Positions 40,756-50,589 of a stretch of DNA of 64,000 bases are shown here, one piece after another. The stretch spans positions 766,708-830,707 of the forward strand of contig NZ_LT821239.1 of the NCBI RefSeq assembly GCF_900169525.1. The letters run 5' to 3'. The notes beneath the pieces are model-generated. The model worked only from the letters and a program-made list of their open reading frames with translations, did not search any database and was not told where the DNA came from. This stretch comes from Corynebacterium pacaense (GTDB taxonomy: Bacteria; Actinomycetota; Actinomycetes; Mycobacteriales; Mycobacteriaceae). The stretch's first letter is position 1. Every line of letters begins with the position of its first letter. A program made the position numbers and the translations under genes.

Positions 40756-41889
40756 GTGTTGGATTCACCGCTGACCCAGAAACTTGCCGCCATTGACGGT
40801 GTTGAGCTTGATCGCGAGGTCACCTTCGCCGGACTGACAACCCTCCACGTCGGAGGGAAACCCCTGCTCGCACTGCGTTGCTCCACACGCACCGCGGTGG
40901 TCGAGGCGGTGCGGCTTCTCGACGCCCACACCTGCCCCCTGCTCATCGTCGGCGGGGGTTCCAACCTCGTCGTCGCCGATGGCGATATCCCGGTGGTGGC
41001 CGTGGTCATCGAAGCCGATGATGTCTCCCTCAATCTCGCCAGCGGCGTTGTCACGGCGGAGGCCGGGGCGGAATGGGATGATGTGGTCTCCCTCGCCGTC
41101 GCGGCGGGGATGGGTGGGATCGAGTGCCTCTCGGGCATCCCCGGTTCGGCGGGGGCCACCCCGGTGCAAAACGTCGGGGCCTATGGAACCGAGGTCTCCG
41201 ATGTCCTTCTGCGCGTCGAGCTTCTCGACCGTGCCTCCGGTGAGGTGTCCTGGGAGCCGGCGGCATCGCTTGATCTGGCCTACCGATACTCGAATCTGAA
41301 ATTCACCGAACGTGCCGTCGTCCTGGCCGTTGAGCTGCAGTTGTCCACGGATGGGATGTCCGCTCCGCTTCGTTTCGGCGAGCTCGCCCGACGTCTCGCG
41401 GTGTCCGAGGGGGAGGACGCCGCAGGTGAGGTGCGCCGCCCGTGCGGGCTGGTGCGCGAGACGGTCCTGGAACTGCGACGCGCCAAGGGCATGGTGGTCG
41501 AGGCCGCCGATCACGATACCTGGTCCGCCGGCTCCTTCTTCACCAACCCGGTGGTCCCGACGTCGCATGCGGATGAGGTAGAGGCCGTCGCGGGTTCCCC
41601 GATGCCCCGCTACGGCGCGGGGGAGGGCAGGGAGAAGCTCTCCGCAGCGTGGCTGATCGAGCGTGCGGGCTTTGCCAGGGGATTCCCGGGAGGCGGCGCG
41701 CCGGCTGCCCTGTCCTCCAAGCACACCCTCGCACTGACCAACCGCGGTGAGGCCACCGCCACCGACGTGGTGGAACTGGCCAGGCGGATCAGGGACGGCG
41801 TTTTCGCACGATTCGGGGTGCGGCTGGTTCCCGAGCCGGTGTGGGTGGGGGTGGCACTGGATCCGGAGGATTCCGGTGACCGGGACTGA
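40756..41889 (+). CDS. murB: UDP-N-acetylenolpyruvoylglucosamine reductase MurB
   Basis: The start is the GTG at 40756 (MLDSPLTQKLAAIDGVELDR), giving 377 residues; upstream codons in frame overlap the divergent gene. This FAD enzyme makes UDP-MurNAc for peptidoglycan. LIVGGGSNLVVADGDIPV is the FAD-binding loop, GIPGSAGATPVQNVGAYGTE the pyrophosphate loop, YRYSNLKF the conserved Tyr region, and WSAGSFFTNPVV carries the catalytic Ser. Length exceeds E. coli MurB slightly, as usual in actinobacteria. Confidence 0.93.
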   Translation: MLDSPLTQKLAAIDGVELDREVTFAGLTTLHVGGKPLLALRCSTRTAVVEAVRLLDAHTCPLLIVGGGSNLVVADGDIPVVAVVIEADDVSLNLASGVVTAEAGAEWDDVVSLAVAAGMGGIECLSGIPGSAGATPVQNVGAYGTEVSDVLLRVELLDRASGEVSWEPAASLDLAYRYSNLKFTERAVVLAVELQLSTDGMSAPLRFGELARRLAVSEGEDAAGEVRRPCGLVRETVLELRRAKGMVVEAADHDTWSAGSFFTNPVVPTSHADEVEAVAGSPMPRYGAGEGREKLSAAWLIERAGFARGFPGGGAPAALSSKHTLALTNRGEATATDVVELARRIRDGVFARFGVRLVPEPVWVGVALDPEDSGDRD

Positions 41890-42006
41890 GCCACTCCGCT
41901 CCCGCAGGACAGGCTCCACGTTTGAAGGGCCCTCCCCCGTGATGGCCCTGCACGGATCCCTCGAACACCGTGGGCGGCGGTGGCCTCCCACCGGCGAGGA
42001 CCGAAA

Positions 42007-43713
42007 CTACCTGCCCAACTTGTTCAGCAGCTCCTCCTGCACCTCGCGGCGCCGGATCTTGCCCATCTGGTCCCGGGGCAGTTCCTCGAAGTGGTAGAAG
42101 GTCCGCGGGACCTTGTACCTGGTGAGGTTCTCGCGGGCGAAGTCCTTGAGGCCCTCGGGATCGAGCGCGGCACCTTCGACGAGAGTGATGGCGGCGACCA
42201 CGTTCTCGGAGCCGTCCTCACGGGGAATGCCGACGACCGCGGCGTCCTCGATTTCCGGGTGGGCGGTGAGAACCTCTTCGACCTCCGCCGGGTAGACGTT
42301 GAATCCGCCGGTTATGATGACCTCCTTGATCCGGGCCACCAGGCGGATGAAACCATCCTCCTCCATGATTCCGACATCTCCGGTGCGGTACCAGCCCTTG
42401 TGGAAGGACTTCTCCGTCGCCTCCGGGTGGTTGAGGTAGCCGGTGAACACCTGGGGACCCTTGACCAGCACCTCGCCCTCGGTGCCATCCGGCTGGGTCT
42501 CATCGAGGTTATCGGGGTTGGCGATGCGCACGAGGGTATCCGGGAAGGGGATTCCGACATAGCCGGGACGGCGATCGCCGTTCATGGGGTTGCCCACGAT
42601 GATCGGGGAGGTCTCGGTCAGTCCGTAGCCCTCGACAAGGCGTCCACCGGTGTGGCTCTCCCAGCGCTCGACCGTGCGCACCGGAAGGGTGGAGGCGCCG
42701 GAGAAGGAGTTGCGGATGCCCTTGATATCGATGCCCTGGGAATCGGAGGCATCGACGATCTTCTCGTAGAGGGTGGGCACGCCCGGCAGGAAGGAGGGCG
42801 TGTGCTTCTTCATGATGTCCATGATCAGGTCGATTCGGGGGGTGGGCAGCAGCACCATCTCCCCGCCGATGAACACCGAGAGCGTGCAGACCATGGTCAG
42901 CCCGTAGGCGTGGAACATCGGCAGTGCCCCGAGCAGGCGCTCGGGCTTGTCACCGAGCTGCGGAACCCAGTGCTTGCCCTGCAGGATGTTGGCGAAGAGA
43001 TTGCCGTGGGATAGTTGTGCGCCCTTGGGCTTGCCCGTGGTGCCGGAGGTGTAGAGGATCAGTGCGATTGAATCCTTGTCGACCGTCGACTCGGAGGTGA
43101 TGTCCTCACCCTCGCCGCCCAGCGCGGAGCCGGTGAGAACCTCCCAGGGCACCGTGTTCGGAGCCGCGCCGGAGAGTGATTCCCGGCTCTTCCGCAGCGC
43201 GGGAATGGGCAGTTTCAGGGCGAAACGCTGGATTGCGGGCATGGCGTGGATCATGTTCACCGAGACGATGGTCTCCAGCGAGGTGGTGCCGCGCAGCTTC
43301 TCCAGGGTGGAGGCCGCCTTGTCCCATGCGATGACCACGCGCGCCCCGTGATCCTGGAAGGGGCCCTCCAGTTCATGGGCGGTGTAGAGGGGGTTGTGCT
43401 CGATGGCGGTGGCGCCGAGCTTGAGCACGGCGTAGAAGGCCGCGATGTGCTGGGGGCAGTTGGGCAGTGCGATGGCCACACGGTCACCCGCGCGAACTCC
43501 CAGCGCGCGCAGGCCGGCCGCGGCGCGACGGACATCCTTGTCCAGGTCGGCGTAGCTCTGCGTCCGACCGAAGAAATAGGTGGCCGGCTTCTCCGCATTG
43601 ATGGCGAGGTTGTTGTCGTAGACATCGAGCAAGGTGGTGTCACCATAGTCCAGCGTGTGCGGTGTCCATTCCGCGTAGTGCTCAAGCCAGGCCCTGGTCT
43701 CGTATGCCGACAT
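42007..43713 (-). CDS. fadD: Long-chain acyl-CoA synthetase (FadD-type AMP-binding enzyme)
   Basis: The 568-residue ANL-superfamily enzyme activates fatty acids to acyl-CoA. The P-loop-like YTSGTTGKPKGAQLSHGN, the A5 motif EGYGLTETSP, the A8 segment GWYRTGDVGIMEEDG and the catalytic Lys near the C-terminus (GKIRRREV) are all present. In corynebacteria such enzymes feed mycolate or phospholipid synthesis. It is divergent from mshA across 93 bp containing a GlxR-like site. Confidence 0.92.
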   Translation of the reverse strand: MSAYETRAWLEHYAEWTPHTLDYGDTTLLDVYDNNLAINAEKPATYFFGRTQSYADLDKDVRRAAAGLRALGVRAGDRVAIALPNCPQHIAAFYAVLKLGATAIEHNPLYTAHELEGPFQDHGARVVIAWDKAASTLEKLRGTTSLETIVSVNMIHAMPAIQRFALKLPIPALRKSRESLSGAAPNTVPWEVLTGSALGGEGEDITSESTVDKDSIALILYTSGTTGKPKGAQLSHGNLFANILQGKHWVPQLGDKPERLLGALPMFHAYGLTMVCTLSVFIGGEMVLLPTPRIDLIMDIMKKHTPSFLPGVPTLYEKIVDASDSQGIDIKGIRNSFSGASTLPVRTVERWESHTGGRLVEGYGLTETSPIIVGNPMNGDRRPGYVGIPFPDTLVRIANPDNLDETQPDGTEGEVLVKGPQVFTGYLNHPEATEKSFHKGWYRTGDVGIMEEDGFIRLVARIKEVIITGGFNVYPAEVEEVLTAHPEIEDAAVVGIPREDGSENVVAAITLVEGAALDPEGLKDFARENLTRYKVPRTFYHFEELPRDQMGKIRRREVQEELLNKLGR

Positions 43714-43734
43714 GATGTCCCTTCAATTGAGTTC

Positions 43735-43750
43735 TGTGATGCTCTCCACA
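43735..43750. promoter_or_regulatory. GlxR-like site between fadD and mshA
   Basis: TGTGATGCTCTCCACA matches TGTGA-N6-TCACA in nine of ten arm positions. It lies 22 bp before fadD and 57 bp before mshA. No central TA is present. Confidence 0.45.
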
Positions 43751-43806
43751 ATCACTTTTGTGTCCGAGTATAACGAGTAGTCTGGCCTGCTGTTTAAGAT
43801 GGCCTC

Positions 43807-45087
43807 ATGCGCGTTGCGATGATCTCCATGCACACCTCGCCCCTGCAGCAGCCGGGAACCGGCGACTCGGGTGGAATGAATGTCTACATTCTCTCCACCG
43901 CGACGGAACTGGCCAGGCAGGGGGTGCAGGTGGACATCTACACCAGGGCCACGCGCCCCTCCCAGGGGGAGATCGTCCACGTGGCCCCGAACCTGCGGGT
44001 GATCAACATCATCGCCGGCCCCTATGAGGGGCTGGCCAAGGAGGAGCTGCCGACCCAGCTGGCCGCCTTCTCCGGTGGCGTGATGCTCTTCGCGCGCCGG
44101 GAGCATGTGGAATACGACCTCATCCACTCCCACTACTGGCTGTCCGGTCAGGTCGGTTGGCTGTTGCGCGATCTGTGGCGGATCCCGCTGGTCCACACCG
44201 CGCACACCCTGGCCGCGGTGAAGAACTTCTACCGTTCCGAGGAGGACTCCCCGGAATCGGAGGCGCGCCGGATCTGTGAGCAGCAGCTCGTTGATATCGC
44301 CGATGCGCTGGCGGTGAACACCCCGGAGGAGGCCAGGGACCTGGAGCACCACTATGACGCCGATCCCGAGAGCATCACGGTGGTCTCGCCCGGCGCCAAT
44401 GTCGATCTCTACACGCCCGGAAATGACCGCGCCACGGAACGCTCGCGACGTGAACTCGGGGTTCCGCTGCACGCGAAGGTCATAGCTTTCGTGGGCAGGC
44501 TCCAGCCCTTCAAGGGGCCGCAGGTCCTGATCCGGGCGGTGGCGGAGCTGTGCCGCCGTGATCCGCAGCGCAACCTGCGGGTGCTTATCTGTGGTGGCCC
44601 CTCGGGGCCGAGCGCAACCCCCGAAACCTACCGCACCCTGGCCTGTGAGATGGGCGTCGAGAAGCGGATCCGTTTCCTTGAACCGCGGCCGCCGGAGGAG
44701 CTGGTCTCCGTCTACCGCGCCGCCGATATCGTCGCGGTGCCCAGTTTCAACGAGTCCTTCGGGCTTGTCGCCATGGAGGCGCAGGCCACCGGGACCCCGG
44801 TGGTCGCCGCGCGGGTGGGGGGTCTGCCGATCGCGGTGGCGGAGGGGGAGACGGGACTGCTTGTCGACGGCCACGACCCCGTGACCTGGGCGGACGCGCT
44901 GGCTGCACTGCTTGACGACGACGCCACCCGCAGCCGCATGGGACAGGATGCCGTGTTCCACGCCCGCGCTTTCTCCTGGGCCGCCACCGCGGCCCAGCTG
45001 TCCTCGCTCTACTCGGAGGTGGTCGCCACCGAGGTCTCGCCGTCGACCCCGCGTCAGGCGCGGGGAGCCCGCGACACCGCGTGGTAG
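43807..45087 (+). CDS. mshA: D-inositol-3-phosphate glycosyltransferase MshA
   Basis: The 426-residue GT4 (GT-B) enzyme starts mycothiol synthesis by moving GlcNAc from UDP-GlcNAc onto inositol-3-phosphate. The N-terminal [20 protein letters not shown] with [15 protein letters not shown] is typical of actinobacterial MshA. The C-terminal donor site reads [20 protein letters not shown]. Mycothiol is the main thiol of these bacteria. The following gene starts 57 bp on, as in C. glutamicum. Confidence 0.94.
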   Translation: MRVAMISMHTSPLQQPGTGDSGGMNVYILSTATELARQGVQVDIYTRATRPSQGEIVHVAPNLRVINIIAGPYEGLAKEELPTQLAAFSGGVMLFARREHVEYDLIHSHYWLSGQVGWLLRDLWRIPLVHTAHTLAAVKNFYRSEEDSPESEARRICEQQLVDIADALAVNTPEEARDLEHHYDADPESITVVSPGANVDLYTPGNDRATERSRRELGVPLHAKVIAFVGRLQPFKGPQVLIRAVAELCRRDPQRNLRVLICGGPSGPSATPETYRTLACEMGVEKRIRFLEPRPPEELVSVYRAADIVAVPSFNESFGLVAMEAQATGTPVVAARVGGLPIAVAEGETGLLVDGHDPVTWADALAALLDDDATRSRMGQDAVFHARAFSWAATAAQLSSLYSEVVATEVSPSTPRQARGARDTAW

Positions 45088-45143
45088 GAGAAACTCCATC
45101 GTTCGGCGAGCATCCGTGCGTACAAAGTGGCAAACTGAAAGGC

Positions 45144-45890
45144 ATGACAAACGGAAAACTGATTCTTCTTCGTCACGGTCAGAGTGAGTGGAACGCATCA
45201 AACCAGTTCACCGGCTGGGTTGACGTGGACCTCACCGAAAAGGGCGAGGCCGAGGCCAAGCGGGGCGGTGAGCTGCTCGTGGAGTCCGGGGTCCTCCCCG
45301 AGGTCGTCTACACCTCCCTCCTGCGTCGTGCCATCCGCACCGCGAACATCTCCCTGAACGCCGCGGATCGCCACTGGATCCCCGTCGTGCGCGACTGGCG
45401 CCTCAACGAGCGCCACTACGGTGCGCTGCAGGGTCTCAACAAGGCGGAGACCAAGGACAAGTACGGTGAGGAGCAGTTCATGGAATGGCGCCGCTCCTAC
45501 AACACCCCGCCGCCCGAGCTCGCCGATGACGCCGAGTACTCCCAGGCCCATGATCCGCGGTACGCCAATCTCGAACAGGTCCCGCGTACCGAGTGCCTGA
45601 AGGACGTCGTCGAGCGTTTCGTCCCCTACTTCGAGGAGGAGATCCTTCCCCGCGCCAAGAGGGGTGAGATCGTCCTGATCGCCGCCCACGGTAACTCCCT
45701 GCGCGCTCTGGTCAAGCACCTGGATGGAATCTCCGACGAGGATATCGCCGGCCTGAACATCCCCACCGGCATCCCGCTGGTCTACGAGATCACCCCTGAA
45801 GGTGGCGTGGTCAACCCCGGCGGCACCTACCTCGATCCCGAGGCGGCGGCGGCGGGTGCCGCAGCCGTGGCCAATCAGGGTAGTAAGTAG
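45144..45890 (+). CDS. gpmA: 2,3-bisphosphoglycerate-dependent phosphoglycerate mutase GpmA
   Basis: The start is the ATG at 45144 behind GAAAGG ([20 protein letters not shown]), giving 248 residues; the longer frame overlaps mshA and is not conserved. It interconverts 3- and 2-phosphoglycerate in glycolysis. LRHGQSEWN contains the phosphorylated His11, [16 protein letters not shown] is the substrate loop and [17 protein letters not shown] has the second His. The senX3 gene follows 12 bp later. Confidence 0.95.
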   Translation: MTNGKLILLRHGQSEWNASNQFTGWVDVDLTEKGEAEAKRGGELLVESGVLPEVVYTSLLRRAIRTANISLNAADRHWIPVVRDWRLNERHYGALQGLNKAETKDKYGEEQFMEWRRSYNTPPPELADDAEYSQAHDPRYANLEQVPRTECLKDVVERFVPYFEEEILPRAKRGEIVLIAAHGNSLRALVKHLDGISDEDIAGLNIPTGIPLVYEITPEGGVVNPGGTYLDPEAAAAGAAAVANQGSK

Positions 45891-45902
45891 TTTCCACACA
45901 GT

Positions 45903-47153
45903 TTGAGCACATTCCTCGCATTCCTGGTGGGCGTGGCCGTAACCGGCCTCGCCCTACCCGCCTATGGGTGGGTGAAGGAACGTCTGCGCCGGCACCGTTC
46001 GGCGCAGACGTTGTCGGAGAATCAGGTCACCACCGTCGGCCAGGTGCTCCACCTGGCCATCCAGGGCTCACCGACCGGAATCACGGTGATCGACCGTACC
46101 GGCGAGGTGGTCCTGTCCAACAGCAGGGCCCACGAACTCGGCATCGTCCACGAGCGCACTGTCAACGCCCAGGTCAGACGCGTTGCGCAGGAGGCCTTCG
46201 ATGACCAGGAGACCCACGCGGTTGATATCACCTCGCAGGTTTCGGCACGCAAGCCCGGCAACCGCATCACCGCGGTGCAGGCAGTGGTCAAACCTCTGAC
46301 CCTCATCGATGACCGTTTCGTCATCGTCTACGCCTCCGATGAGTCCGAGAATGTGCGCATGGAATCCGCGCGCCGGGACTTCGTGGCCAACGTCTCCCAT
46401 GAACTGAAGACCCCCGTCGGGGGCATGGCGCTGCTCGCGGAGGCACTGGTGGAATCCGCCGATGATCCCGAGCAGGTCCGTTACTTCGGCGAGCGTCTGC
46501 GCCGTGAGGCCCACCGGTTGGCGGACATGATCAATGAGCTGATCTCCCTGTCCAAGCTCCAGGGTGCGGAACGCCTGCCGGACATGGAACCGATCCGGGT
46601 CGATGATCTCATCGACGAGGCGATCGAGCGCAACCAGCTGGCCGCGGACAATGCCAACATCACCCTGGTCAGGGGAGACCGGACCAATGTCTGGGTCGAT
46701 GCCGAGAGGTCGCTGCTCGTTACCGCCCTGGCGAACCTGATCAGCAACGCCATCAACTACTCGCCGAAATCCGTTCCGGTCTCGGTATCCCAGAAGGTCA
46801 CCAATGACGTGGTCCTGATCAGGGTGACAGACCGCGGTATCGGCATCGCTCCGGAGGATCAGGAAAGGGTCTTTGAGCGCTTCTTCCGCGTGGATAAGGC
46901 GCGATCGAGGCAAACGGGCGGAACCGGCCTCGGACTGGCTATTGTTAAGCATGTGATGGCCAATCACGGTGGCAGCATCAGTCTGTGGTCCCGCCCGGGT
47001 GTGGGATCGACCTTCACGCTTGAACTGCCGGTTCACCATCCCGAGTCCGCTGCCCCCGCCGTTTCCCCCGAATCGCGCAAGGGGCCGGCACTGGACTCAC
47101 AACTTCGTTCGACCGCGTCCCGGGTAGCCGGACGCCGAAAGGAAAAGACATGA
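45903..47153 (+). CDS. senX3: Sensor histidine kinase SenX3 (phosphate response)
   Basis: The 416-residue kinase begins at a TTG at 45903 (MSTFLAFLVGVAVTGLALPA). Only one N-terminal helix is evident, followed by a PAS-like domain (about 50-145), HisKA with His166 in VANVSHELKTPVGGM, and a HATPase domain (N-box ANLISNAINYSP, then DRGIGIAPEDQERVFERFFR and GTGLGLAIVKHVM). It phosphorylates RegX3 and in mycobacteria signals low phosphate through the Pst-PhoU system. The stop overlaps the regX3 start by 4 bp. Confidence 0.93.
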   Translation: MSTFLAFLVGVAVTGLALPAYGWVKERLRRHRSAQTLSENQVTTVGQVLHLAIQGSPTGITVIDRTGEVVLSNSRAHELGIVHERTVNAQVRRVAQEAFDDQETHAVDITSQVSARKPGNRITAVQAVVKPLTLIDDRFVIVYASDESENVRMESARRDFVANVSHELKTPVGGMALLAEALVESADDPEQVRYFGERLRREAHRLADMINELISLSKLQGAERLPDMEPIRVDDLIDEAIERNQLAADNANITLVRGDRTNVWVDAERSLLVTALANLISNAINYSPKSVPVSVSQKVTNDVVLIRVTDRGIGIAPEDQERVFERFFRVDKARSRQTGGTGLGLAIVKHVMANHGGSISLWSRPGVGSTFTLELPVHHPESAAPAVSPESRKGPALDSQLRSTASRVAGRRKEKT

Positions 47154-47842
47154 CGACGATCCTGATTGTCGAAGATGAGGAATCGCTGGCCGATCCGCTG
47201 GCCTTCCTTCTGCGCAAGGAGGGGTTCGACACCGTCATCGCGGGGGACGGCCCCACGGCTCTCGTCGAGTTCGAACGCAATGACATCGATATCGTGCTCC
47301 TTGACCTCATGCTGCCGGGAATGTCCGGCACCGATGTGTGCAAGCAGCTGCGCAACACCTCCTCGGTACCCGTGATCATGGTGACCGCGCGCGACTCCGA
47401 GATTGACAAGGTCGTCGGCCTCGAACTCGGCGCCGACGATTACGTGACCAAGCCCTATTCATCACGGGAACTGATCGCGCGCATCCGGGCGGTGCTGCGG
47501 CGCCAGGGCTCGGAGTCGGAGTCCGATGAGCTTTCCGACGACCAGATCCTCGAGGGCGGGCGGGTTCGCATGGATGTAGAGAGCCACACCGTCACCGTCG
47601 ACGGGGAGCCGGTGAGCATGCCGCTGAAGGAGTTCGATCTCCTGGAGTACCTGCTGCGCAACTCCGGTCGGGTGCTCACCCGCGGCCAGTTGATCGACCG
47701 CATCTGGGGGGCCGACTACGTCGGTGACACCAAGACGCTCGACGTGCACGTCAAGAGGCTCCGCTCGAAGATCGAGGCGGAGCCCTCCCGCCCGCGGTAT
47801 CTGGTGACCGTCCGCGGACTCGGATACAAGTTCGAGTTGTAG
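47150..47842 (+). CDS. regX3: OmpR-type response regulator RegX3
   Basis: The 230-residue regulator has a receiver domain with phospho-acceptor Asp52 (IVLLDLMLPGMSG) and Lys in DDYVTKPYSSREL, then a winged-helix DNA-binding domain (LDVHVKRLRSKIEAEPSRPR). It controls phosphate-starvation genes in related actinobacteria. Its start overlaps senX3 by 4 bp (ATGA). The convergent ABC permease gene ends 15 bp beyond the stop. Confidence 0.95.
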   Translation: MTTILIVEDEESLADPLAFLLRKEGFDTVIAGDGPTALVEFERNDIDIVLLDLMLPGMSGTDVCKQLRNTSSVPVIMVTARDSEIDKVVGLELGADDYVTKPYSSRELIARIRAVLRRQGSESESDELSDDQILEGGRVRMDVESHTVTVDGEPVSMPLKEFDLLEYLLRNSGRVLTRGQLIDRIWGADYVGDTKTLDVHVKRLRSKIEAEPSRPRYLVTVRGLGYKFEL

Positions 47843-47856
47843 GCCCCCGGGGGTCC

Positions 47857-50502
47857 TCAGTCCGCGATCGCCTCGAGCGGATTGGTCCTCCCCGCCCGTC
47901 GCGCCGGGAAATAGGCGGCCGTGGAACCGATGACGACGCTGGCGATGAGCATCAGGCCTATCTGCGTCCAGGGGATCTCCACCGGCGCCATGCCGCGGCT
48001 GCGTAGCGCACTCACCACGGCCCAGCCCACAATCGTGCCGCCGAGGATGCCCATGATCGCCCCGTGAATGGAGATCACGACGGATTCCAGGGTGACCATC
48101 AACTGGATCTGGGAGCGCTGCACACCGGTTGCGCGGAGGACCCCGAGCTCCCTCGTCCGTTCGCTCAGTGAAAGCACCAGTGTATTGACGATTCCGAGGA
48201 CCGCGATGATCACCGCCAGGGCGAGCAGCCCGTAGACGATTCCGAGCAGCTGATTGATCTGGGTGCCCAGCCCGCCACGGAATTCATCCTTCGACTTGAC
48301 CTGGACGATCAGGAACTCCGCCACGGCCGAGGTCAGTTCGGATCTCATTGCCTCCTCACTCTGCGTCCCATCGGTGTTGATGAAAACCTGCGAGCGGTGG
48401 AAATCGCCCTCGCTGGTGATCACCCGCTGCGCGGCGGACATGGTGACAACGAGATGGCCCAGCAGGCCGGTTTCCGCGTATATCCCGGTGACCGGAACCA
48501 CGATGCCGTCACCTGTGCCGTAGGGGCTCACGGTGACCAGATCGCCGACCTTGAGATCGGACTGGCTGGCATAGGTGGTGGAGATCATGACACCGGGCTG
48601 GTCACCGGCGGGTGCCGATCCCTGCCGGATGGCTACGTCGAGGAAGTCGGCGAGATCGCCATCGAAGACCGTGGTGGATTCATTGTCCCAGCCGTCCACG
48701 GCCATACTGACCGTCATCAGCGTTCCCACCTCGGTGACCCCCGGGGTGTCCGCGGCCCGTTTGGCCACTGCGGGTGACAGGGAGAGTGAGCGCGAACCGT
48801 CCGAGGGCTGTCCCGGAATGGTGGTGCCGCCGATGGAATCGAGGACGAAGGGGGCGAGGACCGAGGATTCCACCGTACTGAACACACTCGCCCTGGTTGT
48901 TGCCCCGATGACGCCGACGCACGACACCAGGCCGACGCTCAGTGTCACGGCGAGCGCGGTTGTCGCCGAACGACGCGGATTCCTCAGAACGTTTCGCCGC
49001 GCCAGGCGCCCGATGGCGCGGAAGGGCAGGCAGACGATGACCCCGATGGTCCCGGAGGCGACCCGGATCAACGGTGCCCCGGCCAGTGCCAGCCCGAGGA
49101 ACCCCAGCACCGTACCCGCGCCCACCATGCCAAGGCGGGTCTCGGAGGGCAGCTCACTGCCATTGATGGCGGATACGAGAGCTCCGGCGACGCTGACACT
49201 GGTCCCCAGCGTCAGCAGCACCGATGCCACGATGTAACGGGCACGGGAGAGCACACCGGATCTGGCGTCCGCGTCGGAGAAGGACTGGACGGGGGGCAGC
49301 ATCCCGGCGCGGCGGGCGGGATCAAGGGCACTGAGGACCGTGGAGGCGATGGCAAAGATGATGGGCAGGATGAAGGACCCGGGTGTCAGCGCCATTTCAA
49401 TGGAGGACAGTTCACTGCCACGGTGGTTGAGCACGGCAACGAGCGCGAGCACCACCCCGAACCCCACGGCGACGCCTCCGAGCGCACCGATGATCGAAAT
49501 CACCGCTGCCTCCATGACCACGGAGAACCCGATCTGGAAGGAGGACGCCCCGAGGCTGCGCAGGAGAGCGAACTCGCTGGTCCGCCGCGCCACGATCATG
49601 GCGAAGGTGTTGGCGATGATGAAGGCACCCACCACGAGCGCGATACCGGCGAAGGCGATCAGGATATAGGTGATGAATTCCAGCTGGCGGACGGAGTCCC
49701 CGGTGGTCCTTTCGATGATCTGTTCCGGAAGCAGTGGTGTCAGGGTGGGGAACTGCTGGCCGATCCGGTTGCGGACACTCATCGGATCCACGCCGTCCCG
49801 AACCGCGATGACCACCTGGGAGGCGTTTCTGCCGTCGGTGAACAGCTCGAGGTAGCGCTCCTCGGTGAATCCCACACCGATCCAGCCAGCGACATCGGAG
49901 TCCGCCCTGAAGATTCCGCTGACCGAAACGGTGATCCTCTCGGTCGGGGTGATCACAGTGACCTCGTCGCCGGGGGAGATCCCTCCCCGTCTGGCGGCGG
50001 ACTCATTGATGATCACTTCACCGTCGTCGTGGGGGGAGCTGCCCTTGATGATCTGCGGCTCCGGCCTGACCCAGTCCCCGGACGGGTACATGGAGAAGGG
50101 GTGCGCCCCGGAGGAACCAGCCTGCAGCGGCTGCCCGGAGGGGTCGGTGAGGATCAGGGCGGACAGTCCCGCCTTCTGGGTTCCGGAAGGCGTTCCCGGG
50201 CCGTCGCCGACGATGTTGACGGCACGGATGTCGGGGGAGCGCTGGAGCTGTTCCACGACGGCGAGGGGGACGCCGTCCAGATTGGACTGTGATCCGACCA
50301 CGCCCACATCCACCCCGGCCACCCCGGCGTCGGTGATGGAGACGAAGGATCTCTCCAGTGAGTTGGTCAGCAACAGGGAGCCGCAGAGAAACGCGGTGCC
50401 GAGGACCACGGACAGCAGGGTGAGCAGCATGCGGAGCTTGTTTGCCGACACCTCCCGGAAGGTGATCGTGCGCAGCGGTGAGCTGAGGAACGCCCGGACC
50501 AT
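47857..50502 (-). CDS. FtsX/MacB-type ABC transporter permease without an adjacent ATPase
   Basis: The 881-residue protein has two FtsX (PF02687) domains, with helices near residues 280-430 and at the C-terminus (VIIAVLGIVNTLVLSLSERT), separated by large external regions (MacB_PCD-like). Such permeases work with a LolD-like ATPase, which in C. glutamicum lies next to it. None is found here: the next gene upstream begins at 51495 and encodes a Cys-rich protein. The ATG at 50502 has no nearby ribosome binding site, whereas a perfect AGGAGG (50544-50549) lies upstream of an in-frame ATC at 50538-50536. The true start is uncertain. Confidence 0.85.
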   Translation of the reverse strand: MVRAFLSSPLRTITFREVSANKLRMLLTLLSVVLGTAFLCGSLLLTNSLERSFVSITDAGVAGVDVGVVGSQSNLDGVPLAVVEQLQRSPDIRAVNIVGDGPGTPSGTQKAGLSALILTDPSGQPLQAGSSGAHPFSMYPSGDWVRPEPQIIKGSSPHDDGEVIINESAARRGGISPGDEVTVITPTERITVSVSGIFRADSDVAGWIGVGFTEERYLELFTDGRNASQVVIAVRDGVDPMSVRNRIGQQFPTLTPLLPEQIIERTTGDSVRQLEFITYILIAFAGIALVVGAFIIANTFAMIVARRTSEFALLRSLGASSFQIGFSVVMEAAVISIIGALGGVAVGFGVVLALVAVLNHRGSELSSIEMALTPGSFILPIIFAIASTVLSALDPARRAGMLPPVQSFSDADARSGVLSRARYIVASVLLTLGTSVSVAGALVSAINGSELPSETRLGMVGAGTVLGFLGLALAGAPLIRVASGTIGVIVCLPFRAIGRLARRNVLRNPRRSATTALAVTLSVGLVSCVGVIGATTRASVFSTVESSVLAPFVLDSIGGTTIPGQPSDGSRSLSLSPAVAKRAADTPGVTEVGTLMTVSMAVDGWDNESTTVFDGDLADFLDVAIRQGSAPAGDQPGVMISTTYASQSDLKVGDLVTVSPYGTGDGIVVPVTGIYAETGLLGHLVVTMSAAQRVITSEGDFHRSQVFINTDGTQSEEAMRSELTSAVAEFLIVQVKSKDEFRGGLGTQINQLLGIVYGLLALAVIIAVLGIVNTLVLSLSERTRELGVLRATGVQRSQIQLMVTLESVVISIHGAIMGILGGTIVGWAVVSALRSRGMAPVEIPWTQIGLMLIASVVIGSTAAYFPARRAGRTNPLEAIAD

Positions 50503-50589
50503 ACCGAGCGCACCCCGGCGCGACCCGCTGACGGTGATGACGACCTCCTGATGGTGTCCGAGTGGTCAGTGACTTCTCATCATTAAAGC

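Noticed and set aside
47846..47856. Short GC palindrome between regX3 and the permease gene
   Set aside because: CCCCCGGGGG is too short, without loop or U-run, to be called a terminator.
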